Assembly: GCA_016214905.1 (NCBI GenBank)
Contig: JACRMQ010000009.1
Location: 59,962 to 123,961 of the forward strand
DNA from: Ignavibacteriales bacterium
GTDB lineage: Bacteria > Bacteroidota > Ignavibacteria > UBA10030 > SZUA-254
Reading direction: 5' to 3'
Length of the DNA stretch: 64,000 nt
The notes beneath the pieces were generated by a model. That model was not told where the DNA came from. It did not search any database and saw only the letters and a program-made list of their open reading frames with translations. Made by a program: the position numbers and the translations under genes. Shown piece after piece: positions 35,625 through 44,911 of the stretch (positions are counted from its first letter, which is position 1; each line of letters begins with the position of its first letter).

Positions 35625-36490
35625 TGAACCACGAAGCTTACATAAATTCCAAAAGATTCTTTTTATTAGCAATAATAATTTTACTTTCAACATTAAACTT
35701 GTACGGGCAAACACAAGGAGTTGTAAAATCCCAATTGGTCTCCGAAAAAAAGGATACAACGATTGTCACTTTCTCCGATACGGTTCGAAAAATTCAGAAT
35801 CAGGCATTTGGACCGGGTGAATTTTTCCGGTTCGATGTTAATTATGGATTTGTAACTGCCGGTGAAGCCACTCTTTTTGTGAGAGATACAATTTACAATA
35901 ATCGCCGTTGTCATTTAGTGGAGTTTAATCTGAATTCAAAGCCGTTCTTTGATGCCTTTTATAAAGTGCGAGATCGTTACATCACAATCATAGATGCAGA
36001 AGGATTATTCCCATGGCGTTTTGAACAACATATCAGAGAGGGTGGTTACTCGCGTGATTTCACGGCAGAGTTCGATCAAATTAATCACACTGCAGTAACT
36101 ACAAACGGGAAATATCCGATACCGGGTTATGTTCAAGATATGATGTCGGCATTTTATTTCACCCGTGTGCTCGATTTTTCCAAGTTCAAACCGGGAGATA
36201 AATTACATCTACAAAATTTTTACAAAGATTCCACTTATGAACTAGATGTAAAATACAAGGGAACACAAGTGATAGATGTTGAGGCAGGTGAATTCAACTG
36301 TATCATAGTCGAACCGCTCGCCAGAGAAGGAGGATTATTTAAGAATGAAGGAAAGTTGTACGTTTGGATGACCAATGATGAACGAAGGATTCCTGTTCTC
36401 GTTACCGCAAAAATATTGATCGGTAAAGTTGAATCGGAATTAATTGAATATCGGGGATTGCTGGGACCTCTAAAATCAAAATTACCATAA
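35621..36490 (+). CDS. DUF3108 secreted protein
   Basis: A 289-residue exported protein with a signal peptide (about residues 10-29, ending LNLYGQ). The DUF3108 domain (about 60-280) is recognisable by GEFFRFDVNYGFVTAGEATL, DRYITIIDAEGLFPWRFEQH and PLAREGGLFKNEGKLYVWMTNDERRIPVL. The family is a periplasmic beta-sandwich protein of unknown role, often encoded near envelope genes, as here. It overlaps the glycosyltransferase gene (ATGA), implying coupled translation, and precedes the next gene by ten bases. Confidence 0.82.
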   Translation: MMNHEAYINSKRFFLLAIIILLSTLNLYGQTQGVVKSQLVSEKKDTTIVTFSDTVRKIQNQAFGPGEFFRFDVNYGFVTAGEATLFVRDTIYNNRRCHLVEFNLNSKPFFDAFYKVRDRYITIIDAEGLFPWRFEQHIREGGYSRDFTAEFDQINHTAVTTNGKYPIPGYVQDMMSAFYFTRVLDFSKFKPGDKLHLQNFYKDSTYELDVKYKGTQVIDVEAGEFNCIIVEPLAREGGLFKNEGKLYVWMTNDERRIPVLVTAKILIGKVESELIEYRGLLGPLKSKLP

Positions 36491-36500
36491 GGCAGAAACC

Positions 36501-37454
36501 ATGAAGAATAAATTGAAACCGGTCAATTTAAAAAATGTTCGCACAGTTCCTCTCAACAAAAGAAAGAATAAAGTGAGTTTGGAGAGGTTGGCATATACAT
36601 ATGACCCACACCGTGAAAATTTCTCCGCTTTTATTCTTTCAATGCCGAAATTTCTCGTCGCCAATGATCTGCGTTCACTGGTTGATGATATTGTCGGGTC
36701 ATACAGAAAAAATAAACCGGTTATAGTGATGGCAGGCGCGCATGTTATTAAAGTCGGATTATCTCCTCTGATACTAGATTTGATCAAGAAAGGCATTGTA
36801 AAAGCGCTCGCGATAAACGGTGCCGCTGTAATCCACGATGTTGAACTTGCGATGTGGGGTAAAACATCGGAGGATGTGGAAGAAAATATTCAGAACGGAA
36901 CTTTCGGCATGTCTAAAGAGACAGGTGAATTTATAAATGGAATTTTAAAACATCAAATTAAAAACAAAGAGTGTGGATTCGGAGAGGCGATAGGAAAAGC
37001 GCTTCAAAAAGCCCCTTATCAAAGCATAAGTTTACTTGCCACATGCACGAAATATAAAATTCCTGTCACGGTGCACGTCGGTATCGGAACTGATATTATT
37101 CATCAACAACCGAGTATGGATGGAGCGGTTACGGGTGAGATGAGTTTTAGGGATTTCCGGTTGTTTTGCGGTGTCGTACGGCAACTCACGAATGGCGGAG
37201 TTGTTTTGAATTTTGGATCGGCTGTTATCTTGCCTGAGGTTTTTCTGAAAGCTCTCACGGTAGCGCGTAATCTTGGTGCCAAGGCAAAAGGTTTTTCAAC
37301 CGCTAACTTCGACATGATACAGCATTACCGCCCAAGAATGAATGTTGTTCAGCGTCCGACAAAAAATAGCGGTAGAGGATATATGTTCACCGGTCATCAT
37401 GAAATTATGATACCTCTTTTATGCGCTTCAATTAAGGATAGATTGGATTCATAA
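36501..37454 (+). CDS. Conserved unknown protein, possibly deoxyhypusine-synthase-like fold
   Basis: A 317-residue cytoplasmic protein with strong conserved-looking blocks: MAGAHVIKVGLSPLI, INGAAVIHDVELAMWGKTSEDV, GTFGMSKETGEF, VHVGIGTDIIHQQPS, LNFGSAVILPEVFLKAL and TGHHEIMIPLL. The alternating hydrophobic strands suggest a Rossmann-like alpha/beta fold, similar in layout to deoxyhypusine synthase. However, the catalytic Lys segment of that enzyme (EAVSWGK) is absent. I cannot name its reaction. It is embedded in an envelope/lipid operon (DUF3108 upstream, CPBP protease and cdsA downstream), with gaps of ten and two bases. Confidence 0.7.
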   Translation: MKNKLKPVNLKNVRTVPLNKRKNKVSLERLAYTYDPHRENFSAFILSMPKFLVANDLRSLVDDIVGSYRKNKPVIVMAGAHVIKVGLSPLILDLIKKGIVKALAINGAAVIHDVELAMWGKTSEDVEENIQNGTFGMSKETGEFINGILKHQIKNKECGFGEAIGKALQKAPYQSISLLATCTKYKIPVTVHVGIGTDIIHQQPSMDGAVTGEMSFRDFRLFCGVVRQLTNGGVVLNFGSAVILPEVFLKALTVARNLGAKAKGFSTANFDMIQHYRPRMNVVQRPTKNSGRGYMFTGHHEIMIPLLCASIKDRLDS

Positions 37455-37456
37455 AG

Positions 37457-38443
37457 ATGGAAATTCAAAACGATAATAATCAGAATTCTAATCTCCATAA
37501 TCAAATGAAAGCAAATGATATACCGTTAGTTGAACGATTAGGAATTCATCCGATTCTTTTCGCTTTACTTTCTCTCGGTATCATATTCATTCTTTATCAA
37601 ATTGTTGGCGGAGTTGTTACGTTGCTTATTTTTGGGTTGAAGCCAACACCAGAAAATTTAAATGGCTACCGTATTGTTACGGGTGCCGGACAAATTTTAT
37701 TGATTCTTTTACCGACATTGGTGCTGGTGCGGTTTGCCACTTTCGAACCGAAAAAATATCTTCGTTTGTCCCCGCCATCTTTTAAAATGATTATTACTTC
37801 GATAGTGGCAATTATTTCGCTTGAACAAATGCTTCAGGTATTTCTCGCGTTTCAGGAAAAATTGCCGTTGCCAACTGAGATGCAAAAATTGATGGATCAA
37901 TTCAAACAAATGTTCGAAGAGTTGTATAAATATCTTTTATCTTCAACTTCAATTCCTGAATTAATCTTCGTAATCGTAATTATCGCTCTAATACCGGCTT
38001 TTGCTGAAGAACTTCTTTTTCGTGGACTCATACAACGAAGTATCGAAAAAGCAACAAGTCCGATGAGGAGTGCTGTTATAACGGGTATCATCTTCGGAGC
38101 TTATCATTTTAATCCATTCTCTTTTATTCCGTTGGCGGCAATAGGTATATTCCTCGGTTTTCTTACTGTTCGAACAGGCAGTATCTGGACATCGGTGATC
38201 GCTCATTTTATAAATAATTTTCTTGCTTGTCTTGCTGTCTATTTTCATATGGATGATGATTATGTAGGTTTTGGAGAAACATCCTCCATGTCGAACGAAA
38301 TGCTATTAGTTACATTCTGGTTCTTCGGCGTAATATTTCTGCTTTCAATTTTTTATTTATATAAAATAACCCGATCTAAAAATGTGACACCCGGAGAGGA
38401 AATTCCCGAATCAATATCAAATAACGGGGTGAAAGATGAGTAA
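37457..38443 (+). CDS. CPBP intramembrane glutamic protease (CAAX/Abi family)
   Basis: Integral membrane protease of 328 residues with about eight hydrophobic helices. The CPBP motifs are AEELLFRG (EExxxR, about residues 183-188), FGAYHFNP (FxxxH) and the final HFINN (HxxxN). Such proteins cleave membrane substrates; the bacterial substrates are mostly unknown. The N-terminal 30 residues are hydrophilic and Asn/Gln-rich. It overlaps cdsA by eight bases, and the upstream gene ends two bases earlier, so it belongs to the same transcript. Confidence 0.88.
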   Translation: MEIQNDNNQNSNLHNQMKANDIPLVERLGIHPILFALLSLGIIFILYQIVGGVVTLLIFGLKPTPENLNGYRIVTGAGQILLILLPTLVLVRFATFEPKKYLRLSPPSFKMIITSIVAIISLEQMLQVFLAFQEKLPLPTEMQKLMDQFKQMFEELYKYLLSSTSIPELIFVIVIIALIPAFAEELLFRGLIQRSIEKATSPMRSAVITGIIFGAYHFNPFSFIPLAAIGIFLGFLTVRTGSIWTSVIAHFINNFLACLAVYFHMDDDYVGFGETSSMSNEMLLVTFWFFGVIFLLSIFYLYKITRSKNVTPGEEIPESISNNGVKDE

Positions 38444-39383
38444 TCATTACCAGCGTCTATTGGTTGCATTTATCGGTATACCGCTTATCGTGATCCTCTG
38501 TATGATGGGTGGAATTTATTTCTTTCTATTTATTGCTATGCTCTCGGTGCTCGCTTTGCACGAATTTTACAAACTTACCGAAAAGAAAAATATAAAACCG
38601 TCTATCCCGCTTGGAATCATAGCCGGATTCATTTTGAACTTATCGTTTTATTATGTTCCTGTGAGGGAAACCATTGTCGGTTTTGCAACTTCTGTCGGTG
38701 TTGGAATTCCATACCCCACACAAACGCAACTCGTGTTCATGATAATACTGATTTTTGTATTTGTTATACTCATTTATGAATTATTCAGAAACCGTGGTTC
38801 GGTATTGCTGAATGCTTCGGCAACGATTTTCGGGGTATTATATATCTCACTTTTTCTCGGTACTGTAATTGGTTTACGCGAATTATTTGTTCCTCTCGAT
38901 TTTCCGATGAGTAGATATTTTAATTCTTTAACAAGCTTCACTGATCCCCAAACTGCGGCGATTGTTTACAGATGGGGAGGATATACCGTGATTGCGATTC
39001 TTGCCACAATATGGATCTGCGATTCAGCGGCATATTATGTAGGCAGTGCTTTCGGTAAACATAAATTGTTTCCGCGTGTAAGTCCCAACAAAAGTTGGGA
39101 AGGTGCGATCGGGGGATTTATATTTTCGATTCTGGCTGCAATAATCGCTAAATATATTGCGCTGGAATACCTCAGCGTTGCAAACGCCATAGTGATAGGT
39201 ATGATTGTTGGAGTATTTGGTCAACTTGGTGATTTGTTTGAGTCTGCGTTGAAACGTGATGCAGGTGTGAAAGATTCATCGACACTTTTGCCGGGGCATG
39301 GAGGTGTATTGGATAGATTCGACAGTTTGCTTTTTGCAGCCCCCCTTGTTTATTTTTATCTCGATTATATAGCGTTCAGTTGA
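38436..39383 (+). CDS. cdsA: Phosphatidate cytidylyltransferase
   Basis: Converts phosphatidic acid and CTP into CDP-diacylglycerol for phospholipid synthesis in the inner membrane. About eight hydrophobic helices are visible. The family signature lies near the C-terminus: SPNKSWEGAIGG, GQLGDLFESALKRDAGVKDSS and LPGHGGVLDRFDS. At 315 residues it is somewhat longer than E. coli CdsA (285), with an extra loop around residues 170-180. Its stop overlaps the rimO start (TGATG). Confidence 0.94.
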   Translation: MSNHYQRLLVAFIGIPLIVILCMMGGIYFFLFIAMLSVLALHEFYKLTEKKNIKPSIPLGIIAGFILNLSFYYVPVRETIVGFATSVGVGIPYPTQTQLVFMIILIFVFVILIYELFRNRGSVLLNASATIFGVLYISLFLGTVIGLRELFVPLDFPMSRYFNSLTSFTDPQTAAIVYRWGGYTVIAILATIWICDSAAYYVGSAFGKHKLFPRVSPNKSWEGAIGGFIFSILAAIIAKYIALEYLSVANAIVIGMIVGVFGQLGDLFESALKRDAGVKDSSTLLPGHGGVLDRFDSLLFAAPLVYFYLDYIAFS

Positions 39384-40687
39384 TGCCAAAGATGACAAAA
39401 AAAGTTTGCATCATTACACTTGGATGCCCCAAAAACGTGGTCGATTCGGAAATGCTGATGAAGCAATTTCAGGCGAATAATTTGAAACTCGTTCAATCGT
39501 CAGATGAGAGCGATGCGACCATCATCAATACCTGCGGATTTATCCAAAGCGCAAAAAAAGAATCGCTCGATACGATAATGCATGCTGTTGAGTTGAAAAA
39601 GACCGGCCGAATTCAACAACTTGTTGTCATGGGTTGTCTTGCCGAGCGTTACTCCGCGGATTTAAAAAAGGAGATACCGGAAGTCGATGCTTATGTCGGT
39701 GCGAATAAAATTGATCAGGTCGTCAGCGCACTCGGGGCTCATCCCAAATATAATCTTATAGGAGAACGGGTTTTAACAACGCCGCCTCATTACGCATATC
39801 TTAAAATTTCCGAAGGTTGCGATAGGCCCTGTTCCTTTTGTTCGATACCTTTGATGCGGGGGAAACATATCAGTAAGCCGATAGAGACAATTCTTCAAGA
39901 AGCCCGGAAACTGGCAGAGCAGGGAGTCCGTGAGCTTATAATTATTGCGCAGGAGAGTACTTATTACGGACTTGATCTTTACGGTAAGCGTAAGTTAGCG
40001 GAACTTCTTGATAAGCTTTCTTCAATAGAAGGAGTTGAATGGATCAGGTTGATGTATGCATTCCCCACGGGATTTCCTGGTGAGGTATTGAAAGTGATCG
40101 CGGAGAATCCAAAGATATGCAAATATCTCGATATTCCTCTCCAGCATATTTCTAATACAGTCCTTGCTTCTATGAAGCGCGGCACTAATTCAAAAGAAAT
40201 AAAATCTCTCATCAATAAAATCAAAACCGAAGTACCCCGTATAGCACTACGAACAACTCTCATAGTCGGTTATCCGAATGAGAGTGAAAAAGAATTTTTA
40301 GAGTTAAAACATTTTGTTGAAGAAATAAAGTTCGAACGTTTGGGTCTTTTCACTTATTCACAGGAAGAAGATACAAACGCGTTCGATCTTGGAGATCCCG
40401 TTCCCGAAGAAGTTAAGCAAGAGCGTTTCAACTCGATTATGGAAATGCAACGGGGAATATCACTCGCGCACAACAAGTTACTCGTGGGGAAGAAGATTCG
40501 TACACTTATCGACACATTGGAGGATGGAACCGGTATCGGACGCACACAGTATGACGCTCCTGAGATCGATAATGCGGTTACATTGCACGGTGTTGACAAT
40601 GTTAAGCAGGGGAATTATTATGATGTTTTAATTGATGATTGTGACGCGTACGATTTATTCGGACGACTCGCCAATAAAGAATGTTAA
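39383..40687 (+). CDS. rimO: Ribosomal protein S12 methylthiotransferase
   Basis: Radical SAM enzyme that adds a methylthio group to an Asp of ribosomal protein S12. The N-terminal MTTase domain has TLGCPKNVVDSE and further Cys at NTCGFI and MGCLAERY. The radical SAM cluster ligands are in CDRPCSFCSIP (about residues 150-156). LQHISNTVLASMKRG and a C-terminal TRAM domain follow. CPKNVVDSE separates RimO from MiaB. Start taken as ATG 39383 overlapping the cdsA stop; ATG 39392 is possible. Confidence 0.94.
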   Translation: MPKMTKKVCIITLGCPKNVVDSEMLMKQFQANNLKLVQSSDESDATIINTCGFIQSAKKESLDTIMHAVELKKTGRIQQLVVMGCLAERYSADLKKEIPEVDAYVGANKIDQVVSALGAHPKYNLIGERVLTTPPHYAYLKISEGCDRPCSFCSIPLMRGKHISKPIETILQEARKLAEQGVRELIIIAQESTYYGLDLYGKRKLAELLDKLSSIEGVEWIRLMYAFPTGFPGEVLKVIAENPKICKYLDIPLQHISNTVLASMKRGTNSKEIKSLINKIKTEVPRIALRTTLIVGYPNESEKEFLELKHFVEEIKFERLGLFTYSQEEDTNAFDLGDPVPEEVKQERFNSIMEMQRGISLAHNKLLVGKKIRTLIDTLEDGTGIGRTQYDAPEIDNAVTLHGVDNVKQGNYYDVLIDDCDAYDLFGRLANKEC

Positions 40688-40700
40688 GGAGAATATTATC

Positions 40701-42008
40701 ATGAATTTTCGATTCTTTTTTTTCATTATCAGTTTTCTTCTAATTAATCTGCAAGTTGTAACTTCTCAGGTTGAATTAGCTCCTTCAGAATTAATTGAAA
40801 TTCCGAAATTTTATATGGATGCCTTATCATTTCAATCATCGGAAGCGGGAGTCAGCCGGCTCGATGTTTTTGTTGAAGTTCCGTATGAAGCTATGCAGTT
40901 TACAAAATATAGCGATAATTTCCGGTCTGAATATGAAGTTGCAATCAACATTTACGACACAACAGAAACACTGGTGGCAGAAAAATGGTGGACAGAGAAA
41001 GTTGAGGTACCCGATTACAATCAAACGACTTCCAAGACAACCAGTAATTTAAATCAGCGCTCATTTCTGGTTACCCCGGGATTATATTTCGTTACGGTTC
41101 AGGTGAAAGACCACGAAAGCGATAGAGGTACGAGAATAAAAAAGAAAGTGAGCGTGAAAAGATACACCGACGTTGATTTCGGGATAAGTGATATTATGAT
41201 CGCTAACCGGATAGAATATGATTCAGGCAAGACATCGATTTTTCCGAACATCTCCGGGAATGTAGGGGGTGTGCGAGACAGTTTCCAAATATTCTTTGAA
41301 ATTTATAACTCAATCGGTATCGATTCTTCAAAGTTGTTTGTTCAAATATTCAACATGAAAGGAGATACCGTCAGAGTTGATTCTTTCAGTATCCAGCTCG
41401 GAACGAAGAAACGCCACTGCTTCCAGAATATCCATACAAGTGAACTGATACCGGGTGATTATATCCTTCAGACGTATTTAAACCTTCCACAGAATATCGC
41501 GGATGAGTCGAAAAAAGAAGTTAGCTCGACATCTTCGCGTTCGTTCGTTGTCCGATGGCGTGGTATGCCTGTATCAATTACAGATTTGAATTTAGCTATC
41601 GATCAGTTGGAATATGTAGCAGATCGTGAATCTATTGACGAAATGCGAAAAGCTCCGATGGAGAAGAAGAAAACTCTCTTTCAGGAATTTTGGAATAAGA
41701 AGGATCCTTCCCCGAACTCCGATCGCAATGAGTTGATGGAAGAATATTATTCGAGAGTCGCTTATGCCAATAAACATTTCGGGCATTACATCGACGGATG
41801 GAAAACAGATATGGGTATGGTTTATTGCATCTTTGGTTCTCCTAGCAACATCGAACGGCATCCTTTCGACATAGACTCGAAACCTTACGAGGTATGGACC
41901 TATTATGAAATCAGCCGTGAATTTATTTTTGTTGACGTTACCGGATTCGGAGAATACCGGCTGCAAAATCCTCTCTGGGATTTAAGGCGAACCCGCCCGC
42001 GGCGATAA
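40701..42008 (+). CDS. GWxTD domain-containing exported protein
   Basis: Exported protein of about 435 residues with a signal peptide (MNFRFFFFIISFLLINLQVVTSQ). A beta-rich N-terminal part is followed by a GWxTD domain (about 335-430): MEEYYSRVAYANKHFGHYIDGWKTDMGMVY and PYEVWTYYE. These domains are typical of the Bacteroidota/Ignavibacteria branch; their function is unknown. ATG 40701 is chosen because AAGGAG lies nine bases upstream and a signal peptide follows. It sits just before the BamA-like gene, 11 bp apart, so a role in the outer membrane is plausible. Confidence 0.88.
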   Translation: MNFRFFFFIISFLLINLQVVTSQVELAPSELIEIPKFYMDALSFQSSEAGVSRLDVFVEVPYEAMQFTKYSDNFRSEYEVAINIYDTTETLVAEKWWTEKVEVPDYNQTTSKTTSNLNQRSFLVTPGLYFVTVQVKDHESDRGTRIKKKVSVKRYTDVDFGISDIMIANRIEYDSGKTSIFPNISGNVGGVRDSFQIFFEIYNSIGIDSSKLFVQIFNMKGDTVRVDSFSIQLGTKKRHCFQNIHTSELIPGDYILQTYLNLPQNIADESKKEVSSTSSRSFVVRWRGMPVSITDLNLAIDQLEYVADRESIDEMRKAPMEKKKTLFQEFWNKKDPSPNSDRNELMEEYYSRVAYANKHFGHYIDGWKTDMGMVYCIFGSPSNIERHPFDIDSKPYEVWTYYEISREFIFVDVTGFGEYRLQNPLWDLRRTRPRR

Positions 42009-42019
42009 TTAGACGGAAC

Positions 42020-43738
42020 ATGAAAACTGTTTGTCTCATCGTCGTTTTCCTTTTGAATGTAATCGCGCTCCCGGCGATGACGCAATCAGATCATATGATC
42101 CGATCTATCACTTTCACCGGGAATAGAGATATTTCCGATAAAGATCTACTTTCCATGATGCAATCGCAACCTCAGACAATTTACGATTCAATACTTATTC
42201 AGAAAGATTTGGAAACAATCCTCGGTGTTTATTTTAAAAAGGGATATTATTTTGTGAGAGCATGGGAAGATTCCGTTTCTCCAATTTCCGATAGCGGATA
42301 TTTGGATCTCACGATTAATATTGCCGAAGGCGAGCGATGCCGAGTGGGGGAAATAATAATTTCGGGTAACAACAATATTTCCTCAGATACACTTCGATCT
42401 GTCGTAAATTTTCATATGAACGAAATATTTTCTCCATCCAATCTCGAAACCGGTATGGAAAACATTTTACAAGTATATGATGAATCCGGTTATCCTTACG
42501 CTTCTGTTGAAGTGAAACAAATAAGACCCGGTATCGGGATTGATTCGGCGAAGTTGTCGGTAGAAATAAAAATCGATGAAGGAGCTCTTGTTACGATCGA
42601 CGAGATAAGGATCACCGGTAACAAAAGCACAAAAGATGATGTGATAATCCGTGAATTGAATTTAAAAACGAACGAGCCATTTAAGTTTTCAAAAATACGA
42701 AATATCAAAAGCAGATTGCAACGTTTAAATATTTTCGATCAGGTGGATGAACCGAAACTATTCTCCATGGATAACGCACAAGGGATTCTTATAAAAGTGA
42801 CGGAAGGAAATACAAACACATTTGACGGAATTCTTGGATATAGTCCAAGACAAGGTGCTAATAGCGCGCTTGTCACCGGATTCATAAATATATCGATGCG
42901 AAATCTATTCGGTACCGGAAGGAAATTGCATCTTCTTTGGAAAAAAGAAAGTCGGTTGACGCAGGAAATTGGAATTCGTTACACGGAGCCATGGTTGTTC
43001 AACATTCCTCTTTCGCTGGGTGGTGCATTTTTGCAGCGCAAGGAAGATACACTTTTCGTTAAGAGAGCGGTTGATGTTAATTCTGATTTTAAATTTACGG
43101 AATCCATTACGGTTGGCGGTTCCGTGAAGCAAGAATTTATCATTCCGGCTGCGGGTGCCTCAAATATCGCCAGTGTGTATCAGATAACCGGAGGATTTAA
43201 TATAATTTATGACACACGTGATGATAGATTGACCCCAACCGACGGGATATATTATCAGACCGGTTACGATATTGGATCGACGAAAATAAACGATAGAACA
43301 TCCACCATACAACGGATAGGAATAGACGCGGAAGCATATTATAATCTATTGCCCAGTCAAATTTTCAAAATCGGATTATATGGACGGACTGTTAATAGCG
43401 GGAATATTCAATTGTCCGGCCTCTACCGGTTCGGCGGTACAAATACTCTTCGCGGTTACAGGGAAAACGAATTTATTGGATCTCGTATCTTTTGGTCGAA
43501 TATTGAATACAGGTTTATTGCCGCAACGAGGTCTTTCTTCTACGGTTTTATTGATTTGGGATATTACTATAAACCGGCTATTGCAACCGATGAATTTTTT
43601 GAAAAAGGGAAATACGGTTACGGTATAGGCACAAGAATCAAAACGACAATCGGATTATTGGGATTAAGTTGTGCCTTCGGCGAGGGCGATTCGTTCTTAC
43701 AGGGTAAGATTCATATCGGATTGATAAATGAATTTTGA
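42020..43738 (+). CDS. BamA/TamA-like outer-membrane protein (POTRA plus barrel)
   Basis: Omp85-superfamily protein of 572 residues. A signal peptide (about 1-22) precedes about three POTRA repeats (roughly 28-105, 106-185, 186-262; each has an ITFTGN/IIISGNN/IRITGNK strand). A 16-strand surface-antigen barrel follows (about 270-572), ending in the classic terminal aromatic (INEF). FRFGGTNTLRGYRENEF resembles the conserved RGY lid-lock loop. It is too short for a five-POTRA BamA and is more likely a TamA-like or lineage-specific translocon. Confidence 0.87.
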   Translation: MKTVCLIVVFLLNVIALPAMTQSDHMIRSITFTGNRDISDKDLLSMMQSQPQTIYDSILIQKDLETILGVYFKKGYYFVRAWEDSVSPISDSGYLDLTINIAEGERCRVGEIIISGNNNISSDTLRSVVNFHMNEIFSPSNLETGMENILQVYDESGYPYASVEVKQIRPGIGIDSAKLSVEIKIDEGALVTIDEIRITGNKSTKDDVIIRELNLKTNEPFKFSKIRNIKSRLQRLNIFDQVDEPKLFSMDNAQGILIKVTEGNTNTFDGILGYSPRQGANSALVTGFINISMRNLFGTGRKLHLLWKKESRLTQEIGIRYTEPWLFNIPLSLGGAFLQRKEDTLFVKRAVDVNSDFKFTESITVGGSVKQEFIIPAAGASNIASVYQITGGFNIIYDTRDDRLTPTDGIYYQTGYDIGSTKINDRTSTIQRIGIDAEAYYNLLPSQIFKIGLYGRTVNSGNIQLSGLYRFGGTNTLRGYRENEFIGSRIFWSNIEYRFIAATRSFFYGFIDLGYYYKPAIATDEFFEKGKYGYGIGTRIKTTIGLLGLSCAFGEGDSFLQGKIHIGLINEF

Positions 43739-43772
43739 GATAGCATAGAGCATTGAGTATAGAGAATTGAGT

Positions 43773-44378
43773 ATGATAAGTTTTTATTACGAGATGGAAT
43801 ATTGGAATAATGGAAAGCGTTTTATCGCCGGTGTTGATGAAGCGGGGAGGGGACCACTTGCGGGGCCCGTGGTTGCTGCGGCGGTGATCTTTCCTTCCAA
43901 TATTAAGATTGATGGAGTAAACGATTCGAAAACACTTTCTGAAAAAGAAAGAGAGAGATTATTTGAGATTATAAATGAGAAGGCGGTAAGTGTTGGTGTT
44001 GGAATTATAGAACATACAATTATTGATGAAGTGAATATTCTTAATGCTACTTTCCGCTCGATGCACGAAGCAATCGGTAAACTAACGAATCAACCTGATC
44101 ATTTATTGATAGATGGTCCGCACTTTACCGGCGCAAACATTCCGTTCACTGCAATCGTTGATGGCGACGCTAAATGTTTTTCTGTCGCCGCCGCCTCGAT
44201 CATCGCAAAAGTAACTCGTGATCGATTGATGAAGGTGTACGATGAACAATATCCGCAATATGGATTCGCCAAACACAAAGGGTATGGTACTAAAGATCAT
44301 CTTAATGCCATAAGAAAACACGGACCTTGCGAAATTCACCGTAAAAGTTTCAGAATGCCGGTAAAGTTAGTTGAGTAA
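43773..44378 (+). CDS. rnhB: Ribonuclease HII
   Basis: Removes misincorporated ribonucleotides and RNA primers from DNA. Catalytic acidic residues are visible in AGVDEAGRGPLAGPV (Asp, Glu), LLIDGP (Asp) and VDGDAKCFSVAAASIIAKVTRDR. At about 201 residues it is the normal size. ATG 43773 is preferred over the TTG six bases upstream. The stretch before it (43741-43772) is a degenerate repeat (AGCATTGAGTATAGAGAATTG), with no clear ribosome binding site. Confidence 0.94.
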   Translation: MISFYYEMEYWNNGKRFIAGVDEAGRGPLAGPVVAAAVIFPSNIKIDGVNDSKTLSEKERERLFEIINEKAVSVGVGIIEHTIIDEVNILNATFRSMHEAIGKLTNQPDHLLIDGPHFTGANIPFTAIVDGDAKCFSVAAASIIAKVTRDRLMKVYDEQYPQYGFAKHKGYGTKDHLNAIRKHGPCEIHRKSFRMPVKLVE

Positions 44379-44379
44379 A

Positions 44380-44733
44380 ATGATTAGTAAAACAAAAAAA
44401 GGAACAATCGGCGAAGATTTAGCTGTTGACTATTTAGAAAAAAAAGGTTATCGTATTCTTCAAAGGAATTACCGCTTCGAGCACGGAGAGATCGACATCA
44501 TCGCTGAAGATGGAAACGTGCTTGTATTCGTTGAAGTGAAAGCACGCCGCTCGAAAGAATTCGGCGAGCCGGAAGATGCAGTAATTCCGCGTAAACGTGA
44601 AAAGATTCGATCAACCGCAGACGGTTATCTCTTTGAAAATAATATTGATGATAAAGAATGTCGGTTCGATGTAATTGCGATCGATTATCAACAGAACAAA
44701 ACCGAGATTCGCCACATTGAAGATGCCTTTTAA
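44380..44733 (+). CDS. YraN family (UPF0102) nuclease-like protein
   Basis: Small protein with a Holliday-junction-resolvase-like fold. It shows GTIGEDLAVDYLEKKGYRIL, NYRFEHGEIDIIAEDGN (the Glu/Asp of the PD-(D/E)xK centre) and VFVEVKARRS (the ExK part). At 117 residues it is the usual family length. The gene starts one base after the rnhB stop, a pairing that is very common in bacteria and supports both calls. The biochemical role is not established. Confidence 0.9.
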   Translation: MISKTKKGTIGEDLAVDYLEKKGYRILQRNYRFEHGEIDIIAEDGNVLVFVEVKARRSKEFGEPEDAVIPRKREKIRSTADGYLFENNIDDKECRFDVIAIDYQQNKTEIRHIEDAF

Positions 44734-44745
44734 CAATTAAAAATT

Positions 44746-44773
44746 TCCGCCGGAGGCGGATGCGCCTTTGGCG
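44746..44773. repeat. Tandem GC-rich palindromes
   Basis: TCCGCC-GGA-GGCGGA (44746-44760) is followed by CGCC-TTT-GGCG (44763-44773). They stand out as GC-rich in an AT-rich gap, and are followed by about 100 bp of degenerate ATGACxAATGACG-type text up to cstA. Confidence 0.5.
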
Positions 44774-44911
44774 TAAAAAAATATTAAATCTAAATGCTAA
44801 TAAACTAATGACCAATGACGATTAACGAATGACATTTACCAATTCAAAAATAAAAAGTAAAAAATATTCAATCAATTCTCATATCTCAAATCCCGGATCT
44901 CAAATCTATTT

